Positions 10,347-22,838 of a DNA stretch of 64,000 nt are shown here, piece after piece. How positions within the stretch are numbered: the first letter of the stretch is position 1; each line of letters begins with the position of its first letter. A program made the translations under genes and the position numbers. Source of the stretch: Enterobacter soli ATCC BAA-2102 (GTDB lineage: Bacteria; Pseudomonadota; Gammaproteobacteria; Enterobacterales; Enterobacteriaceae); NCBI RefSeq assembly GCF_001654845.1, contig NZ_LXES01000018.1, positions 1-64,000 of the forward strand, in the 5' to 3' direction. Under the pieces are notes generated by a model. It did no database searches. It saw nothing but the letters and a program-made list of their open reading frames with translations, and had not been told where the DNA came from.

Positions 10347-10604
10347 TTAGTGTTCTCTGGTATCAAATGGCCCTGGGGGGACGGGATCGTCTCCACCTGG
10401 GTGTAAAGGGTGGCATTTTAATACGCGTTTCACCGTCAACCAACTGCCTTTTATCACACCAAACCTGCGCAATGCCTCAATTCCGTAGCTTGAGCATGTT
10501 GGTGTGAAACGACAGTGCGGCCCGAGTAGCGGACTAATCAGGCGTTGATAGACCCGAATGAGGGCTATCAGGACCCGTGAGCCAGGCGACAGTGGCGGCG
10601 CCAT
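10347..10604 (-). CDS. yidD: Membrane protein insertion efficiency factor YidD
   Basis: 85 residues, matching the E. coli protein closely. Small membrane-associated protein that assists YidC-dependent insertion. Amphipathic N-terminal helix ([17 protein letters not shown]) and conserved cysteines in [15 protein letters not shown] and KCHPLHPGG. Its start lies inside rnpA (37-bp overlap), an arrangement typical of this cluster. Confidence 0.97.
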
Positions 10605-10927
10605 AATTTTTCCAACGCTTCCGAGAGAGCACGGTTATCGAGGTCGGCAACCCCTTTTTTTGCCACCACCACGAAATCCATAGACGGGAGTTCATGCTGA
10701 CGTAAACGGAAGCTCTCACGCGTCAGACGTTTAATCCGATTGCGTTCGTGCGCGCGCTTAACGTTTTTCTTGGCGACAGTTAGACCGATGCGGGGATGCC
10801 CCAGCGAATTTTGGCGGCCGAGGATGGTGATTTGCGGCGTGCCAGCCCGTTGTGGCTGCTGGAAGACGAAAGTGAAATGAGTGGGAGTTAACAAACGTAA
10901 CTCCCTGGGAAATGCTAGCTTAACCAC
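10568..10927 (-). CDS. rnpA: Ribonuclease P protein component
   Basis: 119 residues from a GTG start, as in E. coli. Protein cofactor of RNase P, which matures tRNA 5' ends. The RNR signature is in [16 protein letters not shown], after the [10 protein letters not shown] segment. It lies 16 bp after rpmH and overlaps yidD. Confidence 0.98.
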
Positions 10928-10943
10928 TCAGGGGTTAGCTTTA

Positions 10944-11096
<153 letters not shown>

Positions 11097-11185
11097 CTAA
11101 ACTTGAATAAATTCACTGACTTTTGCGTTTACCCGAACGAGTTTCGAACGACTAACGCCTCAGCGTGGGTGATTAAAGAGGCCGG

Positions 11186-11214
11186 ATTGTAATAATTGTA
11201 CACTCCGGAGTCAA
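11186..11214 (-). promoter_or_regulatory. Sigma-70 promoter for rpmH operon
   Basis: On the minus strand -35 TTGACT (11209-11214) and -10 TACAAT (11186-11191) are separated by exactly 17 bp. It faces rpmH about 100 bp downstream. Confidence 0.85.
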
Positions 11215-11472
11215 TTCTCTTTCCTTAATTCCCGCGTATTTTCGCACGTTTTCGCGTGGAAAATGAACAGCGTTCAACGCGGGGAAGCCGAGCTTTACGC
11301 GACGGGTGGGGGATTATACGACCTCCCCGGTAAAGCGCAAGGATCGTCCAGGATCTTCGTTAGATCATTTAAGCAAAAAATTGTCTGTACTCATTAATTT
11401 TTCCAATATGCGGGCTAAATCGTGGGGCACTCCCGTCAGGATCGATTACACTTACCCGGTTTCGGATCTTCC

Positions 11473-11481
11473 TGTGGATAA
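11473..11481 (-). promoter_or_regulatory. DnaA box in the dnaA promoter region
   Basis: TGTGGATAA on the plus strand is the complement of the consensus TTATCCACA. It sits about 210 bp before the dnaA start, where E. coli has the DnaA box used for autoregulation. Confidence 0.88.
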
Positions 11482-11529
11482 ATCGGGAAGAATCTGTGAG
11501 AAACAGAAGATCTCTGGCTCAGTTTAGGC

Positions 11530-11535
11530 TATGAT
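11530..11535 (+). promoter_or_regulatory. Probable -10 element of a dnaA promoter
   Basis: TATGAT within GGCTATGATCCGCGG, a segment I recall as conserved with the E. coli dnaAp2 region. The -10 overlaps a GATC site, so methylation could affect it. No good -35 hexamer is visible. Confidence 0.55.
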
Positions 11536-11687
11536 CCGCGGTCCCGATCGCGATCCCAGGATCCTGGTCTGGATAAAATTGCAGATAGCAATTCGCACAT
11601 CACCCTTTTGCACAGGGTCTTGTCGATGTGTGCCAACAATCATGAATATTCAATAGTTTTCTTTATATTGTTCGAGTGGAGTCCGCC

Positions 11688-13085
11688 GTGTCACTTTCGC
11701 TTTGGCAGCAGTGTCTTGCCCGATTGCAGGATGAGTTACCAGCCACAGAATTCAGTATGTGGATCCGCCCATTGCAGGCGGAACTGAGCGATAACACGCT
11801 GGCTTTGTATGCGCCAAACCGTTTTGTGCTCGATTGGGTAAGGGACAAATACCTCAATAACATCAATGGACTGTTAAATGATTTCTGCGGATCAGATGCT
11901 CCGCAGCTGCGCTTTGAAGTGGGAACAAAGCCAGTCACGCAAACCGTTCGTGAAACGGTGAATGTGGCAGTACCTGCGCAAGCGGCGCCAGCTCCTGCTC
12001 CTCGTGTTGCCCCTGCGGCGCGTCCGGGCTGGGATAACGTTCCTGCTCCGGCAGAGCCAACCTACCGTTCTAACGTCAATGTTAAGCACACGTTCGATAA
12101 CTTCGTTGAAGGTAAATCGAACCAGCTGGCGCGTGCTGCGGCTCGCCAGGTTGCTGATAATCCGGGTGGCGCGTATAACCCTCTGTTCCTGTATGGCGGC
12201 ACGGGCCTGGGTAAAACCCACCTATTGCACGCTGTCGGCAACGGCATCATGGCGCGCAAACCGAATGCGAAAGTGGTGTATATGCACTCCGAACGCTTCG
12301 TTCAGGACATGGTGAAAGCCCTCCAGAACAATGCGATCGAAGAGTTTAAACGCTACTATCGTTCCGTTGACGCACTGCTTATCGATGACATTCAGTTCTT
12401 TGCGAATAAAGAACGTTCACAGGAAGAGTTTTTCCACACCTTTAATGCGCTGCTGGAAGGTAATCAGCAGATCATTTTGACCTCGGATCGCTATCCAAAA
12501 GAGATCAACGGTGTTGAAGATCGTCTGAAATCCCGTTTTGGCTGGGGCTTGACCGTGGCGATCGAGCCACCGGAGCTGGAAACCCGCGTTGCGATCCTGA
12601 TGAAAAAAGCCGATGAAAACGACATTCGCCTGCCGGGTGAAGTGGCGTTCTTCATTGCCAAGCGTCTGCGTTCCAACGTACGTGAGCTGGAAGGGGCACT
12701 GAACCGCGTCATCGCCAATGCCAACTTTACCGGCCGCGCGATCACTATCGATTTCGTGCGTGAAGCGCTGCGCGATTTGCTGGCGTTGCAGGAAAAATTA
12801 GTCACCATCGACAATATTCAAAAGACGGTGGCTGAGTACTACAAAATCAAAGTGGCAGATTTGCTGTCTAAACGTCGTTCCCGCTCGGTGGCGCGTCCGC
12901 GTCAGATGGCGATGGCTCTGGCAAAAGAGTTAACCAACCACAGTCTGCCGGAGATCGGCGATGCGTTTGGTGGCCGTGACCATACGACCGTGCTGCACGC
13001 TTGTCGTAAGATTGAGCAGTTACGCGAAGAAAGCCACGACATAAAAGAAGATTTTTCCAATTTAATCAGAACATTATCATCGTGA
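11688..13085 (+). CDS. dnaA: Chromosomal replication initiator DnaA
   Basis: 465 residues from GTG at 11688 (GTG-TCA-CTT-TCG, the E. coli-type start), with GGAG 8 nt upstream. An in-frame GTG at 11676 is less likely. Binds DnaA boxes and opens oriC. Domain I at the N-terminus ([16 protein letters not shown]), Ala/Pro-rich linker (about 85-130), AAA+ domain with Walker [10 protein letters not shown] and Walker B LLIDDIQF, and C-terminal DNA-binding domain with [15 protein letters not shown]. Four bp before dnaN. Confidence 0.98.
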   Translation: MSLSLWQQCLARLQDELPATEFSMWIRPLQAELSDNTLALYAPNRFVLDWVRDKYLNNINGLLNDFCGSDAPQLRFEVGTKPVTQTVRETVNVAVPAQAAPAPAPRVAPAARPGWDNVPAPAEPTYRSNVNVKHTFDNFVEGKSNQLARAAARQVADNPGGAYNPLFLYGGTGLGKTHLLHAVGNGIMARKPNAKVVYMHSERFVQDMVKALQNNAIEEFKRYYRSVDALLIDDIQFFANKERSQEEFFHTFNALLEGNQQIILTSDRYPKEINGVEDRLKSRFGWGLTVAIEPPELETRVAILMKKADENDIRLPGEVAFFIAKRLRSNVRELEGALNRVIANANFTGRAITIDFVREALRDLLALQEKLVTIDNIQKTVAEYYKIKVADLLSKRRSRSVARPRQMAMALAKELTNHSLPEIGDAFGGRDHTTVLHACRKIEQLREESHDIKEDFSNLIRTLSS

Positions 13086-13089
13086 CGCT

Positions 13090-14190
13090 ATGAAATTTAC
13101 CGTTGAACGTGAACATTTATTAAAACCGCTGCAACAGGTGAGTGGCCCATTAGGCGGCCGCCCAACGCTGCCTATTCTTGGAAACCTGCTGCTTCAGGTT
13201 GCGGATGGTACGCTGTCGCTGACCGGCACAGACCTGGAAATGGAAATGATCGCGCGCGTTACGCTGACTCAGCCGCACGATGCGGGCGCGACCACTGTTC
13301 CGGCACGTAAATTCTTTGATATCTGCCGCGGGTTGCCGGAAGGCGCAGAAATCGCTGTACAGCTGGAAGGCGACCGGATGCTGGTACGCTCTGGCCGCAG
13401 CCGTTTTTCGCTCTCTACGCTGCCTGCCGCAGACTTCCCGAACCTGGACGACTGGCAAAGTGAAGTTGAATTCACTCTGCCTCAGGCGACGATGAAGCGT
13501 CTGATCGAAGCGACCCAGTTTTCGATGGCGCATCAGGATGTGCGTTATTACTTAAACGGCATGTTGTTCGAAACCGAAGGCGAAGAGCTGCGTACAGTCG
13601 CGACCGACGGTCACCGCCTGGCGGTGTGTTCGATGCCGATTGGCGATTCCCTGCCAAACCATTCGGTGATCGTGCCGCGTAAAGGCGTGATTGAGCTGAT
13701 GCGTATGCTCGACGGCGGCGAAACCCCGCTGCGCGTGCAGATTGGCAGCAACAATATTCGTGCCCATGTCGGCGATTTTGTCTTCACATCCAAGCTGGTT
13801 GACGGTCGTTTCCCTGACTATCGCCGCGTATTGCCGAAAAATCCGGACAAAACGCTGGAAGCCGGTTGCGATATCCTCAAGCAGGCCTTTGCCCGTGCGG
13901 CCATTCTCTCTAACGAGAAATTCCGTGGCGTGCGCCTGTATGTGAGTGAAAACCAGATCAAAATCACCGCGAACAACCCGGAACAGGAAGAAGCAGAAGA
14001 GATTCTGGACGTCACCTATGCCGGGACCGAGATGGAAATCGGCTTTAACGTCAGCTACGTACTGGATGTGCTAAATGCACTGAAATGCGAGAATGTACGC
14101 ATTCTGCTGACCGACTCCGTTTCGAGCGTACAGATTGAAGATGCCGCATCACAGTCGGCTGCTTATGTTGTCATGCCAATGAGACTGTAG
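13090..14190 (+). CDS. dnaN: DNA polymerase III sliding clamp (beta)
   Basis: 366 residues, the normal length. Ring-shaped clamp tethering polymerase III to DNA. Begins MKFTVEREHLLKPLQQVSG and ends in the conserved YVVMPMRL that lines the partner-binding cleft. Four bp after dnaA. In E. coli its stop overlaps the recF start; here recF is 147 bp further on. Confidence 0.98.
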   Translation: MKFTVEREHLLKPLQQVSGPLGGRPTLPILGNLLLQVADGTLSLTGTDLEMEMIARVTLTQPHDAGATTVPARKFFDICRGLPEGAEIAVQLEGDRMLVRSGRSRFSLSTLPAADFPNLDDWQSEVEFTLPQATMKRLIEATQFSMAHQDVRYYLNGMLFETEGEELRTVATDGHRLAVCSMPIGDSLPNHSVIVPRKGVIELMRMLDGGETPLRVQIGSNNIRAHVGDFVFTSKLVDGRFPDYRRVLPKNPDKTLEAGCDILKQAFARAAILSNEKFRGVRLYVSENQIKITANNPEQEEAEEILDVTYAGTEMEIGFNVSYVLDVLNALKCENVRILLTDSVSSVQIEDAASQSAAYVVMPMRL

Positions 14191-14337
14191 TGAAAAATAT
14201 CGGGCTATCTTACTTGCCATTTTCAACCTGGGCTGTGCTCGCCCCTGTCACGTACTGCGTGTACGCTCCAGGGTCTGCGCGCAGTCCGCGTTGAAACTGG
14301 CTGCGCCGATTACGCCCTGGCCCGAAGAAATCCAGAT
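14191..14337. repeat. Palindromic miniature element between dnaN and recF
   Basis: 147-bp spacer with nested inverted repeats: outer ATATC / GATAT; TTTCAAC (near 14220) with GTTGAAA (near 14290); and a central hairpin whose core is CGTAC-TGCGT-GTACG flanked by CCTG / CAGG. The whole segment could fold into one long hairpin. No ORF. Its position at the dnaN-recF joint, which is overlapping in E. coli, suggests a mobile miniature repeat rather than ancestral spacer. The family is not identified. Confidence 0.7.
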
Positions 14338-17851
<3,514 letters not shown>

Positions 17852-17860
17852 GCCGTTATA

Positions 17861-17940
17861 CCCCTCACCCTCTCCCTCAAGGGGAGAGGGGATGCTGTCT
17901 TGTCTCCCTCGCCCCTATGGGGAGAGGGCGGGGTGAGGGG
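17861..17940. repeat. C-rich/G-rich intergenic palindrome after gyrB
   Basis: CCCCTCACCC at 17861-17870 pairs with GGGTGAGGGG at 17931-17940, enclosing two shorter hairpins built from CTCTCCC / GGGAGAG units. Related single hairpins occur at 22691, 32721 and 63681, all just 3' of genes. Confidence 0.8.
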
Positions 17941-18068
17941 AAATCATTTTGCGCATAAAAGAGGAATCCCCTTTCTCTATCTCATCCCCCTTTATCCCCG
18001 ACTCTGTTACTGTTTTTTGAGCGGAATCGAGTTAGCATGAGCAAAGACTCACATAACCCGGGGATCTC

Positions 18069-18881
18069 ATGGCCATCAAACTCATTGCAATCGATATGGA
18101 CGGCACGCTGCTGCTGCCAGACCACACAATTTCTCCTGCCGTTAAAAATGCGATTGCCGCTGCACGTGAAAAAGGCGTGAACGTGGTACTGACCACTGGC
18201 CGTCCGTATGCCGGTGTACACAGCTACCTGAAAGAACTGCATATGAATCAACCGGGTGATTATTGCATCACGTACAACGGTGCTCTGGTGCAAAAAGCCG
18301 CTGACGGCAGCACCGTGGCGCAAACCGCGCTGAACTATGACGATTACCTGTTCCTGGAAAAACTCTCGCGCGAGGTGGGCTCCCATTTCCACGCGCTTGA
18401 TCGCAACACGCTCTATACCGCGAACCGCGACATCAGTTACTACACCGTGCATGAATCCTTTGTCGCCACCATTCCGCTGGTGTTCTGCGAAGCAGAGAAG
18501 ATGGATCCAAATACTCAGTTCCTGAAAGTGATGATGATCGACGAACCCGAAATCCTGGACAAAGCCATTGCGCGTATCCCGGCGGACGTAAAAGAGAAGT
18601 ACACCGTGCTTAAAAGTGCGCCTTACTTCCTCGAAATCCTCGATAAACGCGTTAATAAAGGCACAGGTGTGAAATCACTCGCCGATGCGCTGGGCATCAA
18701 ACCTGAAGAGATTATGGCGCTGGGCGATCAGGAAAATGACATCGCAATGATTGAATACGCTGGCATGGGTGTCGCGATGGATAACGCGATCCCATCGGTG
18801 AAAGAAGTGGCCAACTTTGTCACCAAATCCAACCTGGAAGACGGCGTTGCCTGGGCAATCGAGAAGTTTGTCCTCAATTAA
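18069..18881 (+). CDS. yidA: HAD-superfamily sugar phosphatase YidA
   Basis: 270 residues, same length as E. coli YidA. Cof-type HAD phosphatase acting on small phosphorylated sugars. Motif I DMDGTLL with nucleophile Asp near residue 9, motif II VVLTTGRP, Lys of motif III in DKRVNKG, motif IV GDQENDIAMI. Downstream of gyrB as in E. coli, although yidB is absent. Confidence 0.97.
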   Translation: MAIKLIAIDMDGTLLLPDHTISPAVKNAIAAAREKGVNVVLTTGRPYAGVHSYLKELHMNQPGDYCITYNGALVQKAADGSTVAQTALNYDDYLFLEKLSREVGSHFHALDRNTLYTANRDISYYTVHESFVATIPLVFCEAEKMDPNTQFLKVMMIDEPEILDKAIARIPADVKEKYTVLKSAPYFLEILDKRVNKGTGVKSLADALGIKPEEIMALGDQENDIAMIEYAGMGVAMDNAIPSVKEVANFVTKSNLEDGVAWAIEKFVLN

Positions 18882-18956
18882 TATGTGATGCGTAATTTCC
18901 CTGTGATGCCTGAAAGGTGTCACAGGGCTTGTGATGGAAATGAACAGGAGGCGGTG

Positions 18957-19766
18957 ATGTTAAATAAAGACACACAACTATGCATTTCTCTATCAGGAAG
19001 ACCCAGTAACATTGGCACGCGTTTTCATAACTACCTGTATCAAAAGCTCGACCTCGATTTTATCTACAAAGCCTTTAGCACAACGGACATCGAACACGCG
19101 GTAAAAGGCGTGAAAGCGCTGGGCATTCGCGGTTGCTCTGTCTCGATGCCGTTCAAAGAAACCTGCATTCCGTTTATTGATACCCTGTCCGATTCCGTAC
19201 TGGCGATTGATTCAGTGAATACCATCGTCAACGATAAGGGCCATCTGACGGCCTACAACACGGACTACATTGCGGTTAAAAACCTCATTCAGGATAATTT
19301 TAACGATACGCAAATGTCGGTCTTCGTGAAAGGCAGCGGCGGGATGGCGAAAGCGGTTGTTGCGGCATTTCGCGATAGCGGGTTTACCCGTGTCACCATT
19401 GTGGCGCGCAATCAGCAGCAGGGGCAGGCGCTCGCCGAAAAATATGGCTATCAGTGGCGTCAGGATGCGGCAGGTCAGCAGGCTGATATCCTCGTGAATG
19501 TCACCCCGATTGGCATGAGCGGCGGTATGGAAGAAAATAGCCTGGCCTTCGAAAAAGAGGCGGTGAGTACGGCACGCTGGGTGTTTGATGTGGTCGCTTT
19601 TCCTTCCGAGACGCCCCTTATCCGGCTGGCAAAACAGCTCGGAAAACCGGTCGTGACCGGGGCTGAAGTGATAGCTTTGCAGGCGCTCGAGCAATTTGCG
19701 CTCTATACCGGCGTCCGCCCGGATGAGCAACTTATGCGTGAGGCATCGGCTTTCTCTCGCCTGTGA
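18957..19766 (+). CDS. Shikimate 5-dehydrogenase-like protein (HI0607/SdhL type)
   Basis: 269 residues from ATG at 18957 with an AGGAGG site; an upstream in-frame start at 18885 is unsupported. Rossmann oxidoreductase of the AroE superfamily, resembling the Haemophilus HI0607 shikimate-dehydrogenase-like group: CISLSGRPSNIGTRFHNYLY, GCSVSMPFKE, NTDYIAVKNLI, KGSGGMAKAVVAAF and NVTPIGM. The lysine and aspartate used by AroE are retained (MPFKE, NTDY). This group works poorly on shikimate, so the true substrate is unknown. It lies between yidA and yidR with its own start signals. Confidence 0.88.
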   Translation: MLNKDTQLCISLSGRPSNIGTRFHNYLYQKLDLDFIYKAFSTTDIEHAVKGVKALGIRGCSVSMPFKETCIPFIDTLSDSVLAIDSVNTIVNDKGHLTAYNTDYIAVKNLIQDNFNDTQMSVFVKGSGGMAKAVVAAFRDSGFTRVTIVARNQQQGQALAEKYGYQWRQDAAGQQADILVNVTPIGMSGGMEENSLAFEKEAVSTARWVFDVVAFPSETPLIRLAKQLGKPVVTGAEVIALQALEQFALYTGVRPDEQLMREASAFSRL

Positions 19767-19825
19767 TGGTCTTCGCGCGGAGATAAGCGGTACTATGTCG
19801 CCTGGTCCTTTGCCCGGATAACGAC

Positions 19826-21049
19826 ATGAAACAAATCACCTCCGCTTCGCGCCATCATCAACTGACAAATACCAACACCTGGACGCCTGACAGCCACTGG
19901 CTTGTCTTCGATGTGCGTCCTTCTGGTGCCTCTTTTACTGGTGAAACCATTGAGCGGGTGAACGTTAACTCGGGAGAAGTTGACGTCATTTATCGCGCCA
20001 CCCACGGCGCGCATGTCGGGGTGGTGACCGTTCATCCCGCAGAAGATAAGTATGTCTTTATCCACGGCCCGGAAAACCCGGATGCCGGCTGGCATTATGA
20101 TTTCCACCATCGTCAGGGCGTGATTGCCCACAACGGGCAGGTAAGCCACCTCGACGCAATGGACATTACCGCACCCTATACCGCAGGAGCACTGCGTGGT
20201 GGCAGCCATGTCCACGTCTTTAGCCCGGACGGGCAGTACGTGAGCTTTACCTACAACGACCATGTCCTGCACGAGCGCGATCCAAAGCTCGATTTACGCA
20301 ATGTAGGCGTGGCTGTACCCTATGGCCCGGTAACGCCACCGGGTGCTCACCCGCGTGAATATGCTGGTACGTTCTGGAGCGTGCTGGTGAGCCGAACCAC
20401 GCCCACGCCTGTGCCGGGAAGCGATGACATCAACCGTGCCTATGAAGAGGGCTGGGTAGGTAACGACAGGCTGGCGTTTATCGGCGACACCGTGTCTGCC
20501 CACGGCGAGAAAGTACCGGAACTGTTTATTGTCGATTTACCGAAGAATGAGCAGGACTGGAAACGTGCGGGTGATGCGCCGTTGCAGGGAACGCCGGATA
20601 CCATGCCTGCGCCACCTGCGGGGGTGATACAGCGTCGTTTAACCTTTACCCATCAAAAGGCGTTTCCGGGGCTGGTGAATGTTCCGCGCCACTGGGTGCG
20701 CAGCAATCCGCAAGCAACGCAAATCGCGTTCCTGATGCGTGACGATAACGGCATCGTTCAGCTGTGGCTTATTTCACCTGAAGGCGGTGAGCCGCGACAG
20801 TTAACCCGTAACGAGAGCGATATTCAGTCGGCGTTTAACTGGCATCCATCCGGGAACATGCTTGGATTTGTGCTCGAAAACAGGATAGCCCAGTGCGATG
20901 CGGCCACAGGAGAGGTGACGTTTTTGACGTCCGATCACGGCAACCCGCCGTCCGGGGACGCCATAGTGTTTTCACCGGATGGGGATCGGGTTGCCTGGAT
21001 GGAAGAGATTGCGGGTTTCCGTCAGATTTGGATCACGGAAACCGCGTAA
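19826..21049 (+). CDS. yidR: DUF3748 WD40/TolB-like protein YidR
   Basis: 407 residues, no signal peptide. Beta-propeller pattern with repeated FSPDGQYVSFTYND and FSPDGDRVAWMEE blades like TolB/oligogalacturonate-lyase propellers. Matches E. coli YidR (DUF3748) in length and neighbourhood next to yidQ. Biochemical role unknown. Converges on yidQ with a 2-bp gap. Confidence 0.9.
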   Translation: MKQITSASRHHQLTNTNTWTPDSHWLVFDVRPSGASFTGETIERVNVNSGEVDVIYRATHGAHVGVVTVHPAEDKYVFIHGPENPDAGWHYDFHHRQGVIAHNGQVSHLDAMDITAPYTAGALRGGSHVHVFSPDGQYVSFTYNDHVLHERDPKLDLRNVGVAVPYGPVTPPGAHPREYAGTFWSVLVSRTTPTPVPGSDDINRAYEEGWVGNDRLAFIGDTVSAHGEKVPELFIVDLPKNEQDWKRAGDAPLQGTPDTMPAPPAGVIQRRLTFTHQKAFPGLVNVPRHWVRSNPQATQIAFLMRDDNGIVQLWLISPEGGEPRQLTRNESDIQSAFNWHPSGNMLGFVLENRIAQCDAATGEVTFLTSDHGNPPSGDAIVFSPDGDRVAWMEEIAGFRQIWITETA

Positions 21050-21051
21050 TG

Positions 21052-21384
21052 TTAGTGTGAGGGCATCGCCGCGGGCGGGATAACGGAGTTTGTCGCCAGG
21101 TTTTCCTGCTCGCTTTTCTCGACGCGCGAACGCACGGAGTTGTCGGTACGCAACATATCCCACGGTAGCAGGAGCGTATCGGCGACTGCCGTCAGCGGCA
21201 TATCCAGTATCACCAGGGATTTAGTGCCCCAGTTTGTGTCGTCATCCGAGATCATCGCGGCGCTCGCACGAGTGCCCGGGTATGTTCCTTCTTTACCGCC
21301 AGTGTGAGACATCACGCTCGAACACCCGCAAAGTAATACCACTCCGCTGAACGTTGTCAGCTTAATCAGAACATTTTTCATCAT
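21052..21384 (-). CDS. yidQ: YceK/YidQ-family lipoprotein
   Basis: 110 residues, the E. coli length. Signal peptide ending in lipobox LLCGC (Cys 20), then the conserved SSVMSHTGGKEGTYPGTRASA. Second ATG codon in tandem at 21381; the first aligns with the E. coli start. Outer-membrane-directed lipoprotein of unknown function, next to ibpA and yidR as in E. coli. Confidence 0.93.
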   Translation of the reverse strand: MMKNVLIKLTTFSGVVLLCGCSSVMSHTGGKEGTYPGTRASAAMISDDDTNWGTKSLVILDMPLTAVADTLLLPWDMLRTDNSVRSRVEKSEQENLATNSVIPPAAMPSH

Positions 21385-21561
21385 CTGTAATCATCGTTAA
21401 TGGCACGGCTCAAACCTGCAATGGGGTTTATAGCGGGCCATGTTCGAAATGAATAGTCGAAAAGCGCCGCTCTGTGGCGGCCATCGCAATTTAACCCTTT
21501 GTGCTGTAGTCCCAGTCTATGCAAGTACCAGCAAAGTGCAAAAAAATCTCGCGATCTGTGG

Positions 21562-21590
21562 CTTGAAATCTCCGTTTCCAGACCCATTTT
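21562..21590 (+). promoter_or_regulatory. Sigma-32 heat-shock promoter of ibpA
   Basis: CTTGAAA at 21562-21568, 14-nt spacer, then CCCATTTT at 21583-21590, matching the RpoH consensus (CTTGAA, 13-17 nt, CCCCAT-T). It lies about 110 bp before ibpA, the expected place. Confidence 0.85.
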
Positions 21591-21697
21591 AAGAATGTGC
21601 CCCGATAACAGATACGCCTGATGGGTATTTGGGGGGGACAACAGCCTGTCCATGGTGGAAGGCTAAAAATTCTCGCTGATTTCAGGAGCTTTTATTT
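21591..21697 (+). promoter_or_regulatory. Probable ROSE-type RNA thermometer in the ibpA leader
   Basis: The roughly 100-nt leader ends in TTCTCGCTGATTTCAGGAGC, where pyrimidines just upstream could pair with the AGGAG ribosome site. ROSE thermometers control ibpA in enterobacteria, so the role is expected by homology. Folding was judged by eye only. Confidence 0.6.
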
Positions 21698-22108
21698 ATG
21701 CGTAACTTCGATCTTTCCCCGTTATACCGTTCTGCCATTGGTTTTGACCGCCTGTTTAACCATTTAGAAAATAATCAAAGCCAGAGCAACGGCTACCCTC
21801 CATACAATGTTGAGCTGGTGGATGAAAACCACTATCGCATCGCCATTGCCGTCGCCGGTTTTGCAGAGAACGAACTGGAGATCACCGCCCAGGATAACCT
21901 GCTGCTGGTGAAAGGTTCCCACACGGCGGAGCAGAAAGAACGTACCTACCTGTATCAGGGCATCGCCGAGCGCAACTTTGAACGCAAGTTCCAGTTAGCC
22001 GAGAACATTCACGTTAAAGGCGCGAATCTGGTCAACGGCCTGCTGTTTGTCGAACTGGAACGCATCATTCCAGAAGAGAAAAAACCGCGCCGTATCGAAA
22101 TTAACTGA
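21698..22108 (+). CDS. ibpA: Small heat-shock chaperone IbpA
   Basis: 136 residues (E. coli 137). Alpha-crystallin-fold holdase that binds aggregating proteins with IbpB. Begins [20 protein letters not shown]; crystallin domain about 35-125 with the [19 protein letters not shown] strand; C-terminal IEIN. Preceded by a sigma-32 promoter and probable thermometer. Followed by ibpB after 136 bp. Confidence 0.98.
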   Translation: MRNFDLSPLYRSAIGFDRLFNHLENNQSQSNGYPPYNVELVDENHYRIAIAVAGFAENELEITAQDNLLLVKGSHTAEQKERTYLYQGIAERNFERKFQLAENIHVKGANLVNGLLFVELERIIPEEKKPRRIEIN

Positions 22109-22244
22109 TTTAGCGGGTCGCCTTCGCGGCCCAATCCGAATTGCTTGCCGAACCGGGAGCATATGCGAATCCATAAGGATTTGCAGGAACAACTGCGCAC
22201 AAAATTAAACTGTGCCGAACTCGCTTCTCAGAAGGAGATTTAGT

Positions 22245-22673
22245 ATGCGTAATTACGATTTATCACCCCTGCTGCGTCAGTGGATTGGTTTTGACAAACT
22301 GGCTAACGCCCTGCAAAGCACCACCGAGCAACAGACATTTCCGCCGTACAACATCGAAAAGAGCGATGATAACCACTATCGCATCACGCTGGCGCTGGCT
22401 GGCTTCCGCCAGGAAGACCTGGATATTCAGCTTGAAGGCACCCGCCTGAGCGTAAAAGGGACGCCGGAAAAACAAGAGACCGAAACCAAATGGCTGCATC
22501 AGGGGCTGGTGACTCAGCCGTTTAGCCTGAGCTTTACCCTGGCCGACCATATGGAAGTTTCTGGCGCCACGTTCACTAACGGGTTGCTGCATATCGACCT
22601 GACCCGCAACGTGCCGGACGCCATTGCACCGCAACGTATCGCCATTAGCGAGCGGCCAGCGTTGAATAGTTAA
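22245..22673 (+). CDS. ibpB: Small heat-shock chaperone IbpB
   Basis: 142 residues from ATG at 22245 with GAAGGAG upstream; this start gives [19 protein letters not shown], matching IbpA and E. coli IbpB, so the in-frame start 33 bp upstream is rejected. Crystallin domain about 35-125, C-terminal [11 protein letters not shown] containing the I-x-I oligomerisation motif. Likely cotranscribed with ibpA. Confidence 0.98.
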   Translation: MRNYDLSPLLRQWIGFDKLANALQSTTEQQTFPPYNIEKSDDNHYRITLALAGFRQEDLDIQLEGTRLSVKGTPEKQETETKWLHQGLVTQPFSLSFTLADHMEVSGATFTNGLLHIDLTRNVPDAIAPQRIAISERPALNS

Positions 22674-22690
22674 TAGTGTGCGGGCTGGTG

Positions 22691-22725
22691 CCCTCACCCC
22701 GGCCCTCTCCCACAGGGAGAGGGTG
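22691..22725. repeat. C-rich/G-rich palindromic hairpin after ibpB
   Basis: CCCTCACCCCGGCCCTCTCCC then GGGAGAGGGTG around a short ACA loop, the same unit as after gyrB. Directly in front of the ibpB terminator. Confidence 0.75.
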
Positions 22726-22733
22726 GAAAGATA

Positions 22734-22758
22734 AAGCCCCGCCCTGGCGGGGCTTTTT
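22734..22758 (+). terminator. Terminator of ibpAB
   Basis: Stem AAGCCCCGCC / GGCGGGGCTT around a short loop, followed by TTTTTT. Confidence 0.92.
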
Positions 22759-22838
22759 TGTGCGCCATCGCCCATACAGCCGCGTCTGGCTCTGAGAGAA
22801 TCCTCGTAATAACTAAGGTTATGCACAGGAAGTGGATC

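Noticed and set aside
11330..11570. GATC-rich stretch with a DnaA box as a possible oriC
   Set aside because: Only one good DnaA box and no AT-rich 13-mers. The dnaA promoter of enterobacteria has these features, while oriC is near mnmG.
21381..21653. 90-codon frame in the yidQ-ibpA gap
   Set aside because: Overlaps the sigma-32 promoter and has no homologue I recognise; the interval is fully explained as regulatory DNA.
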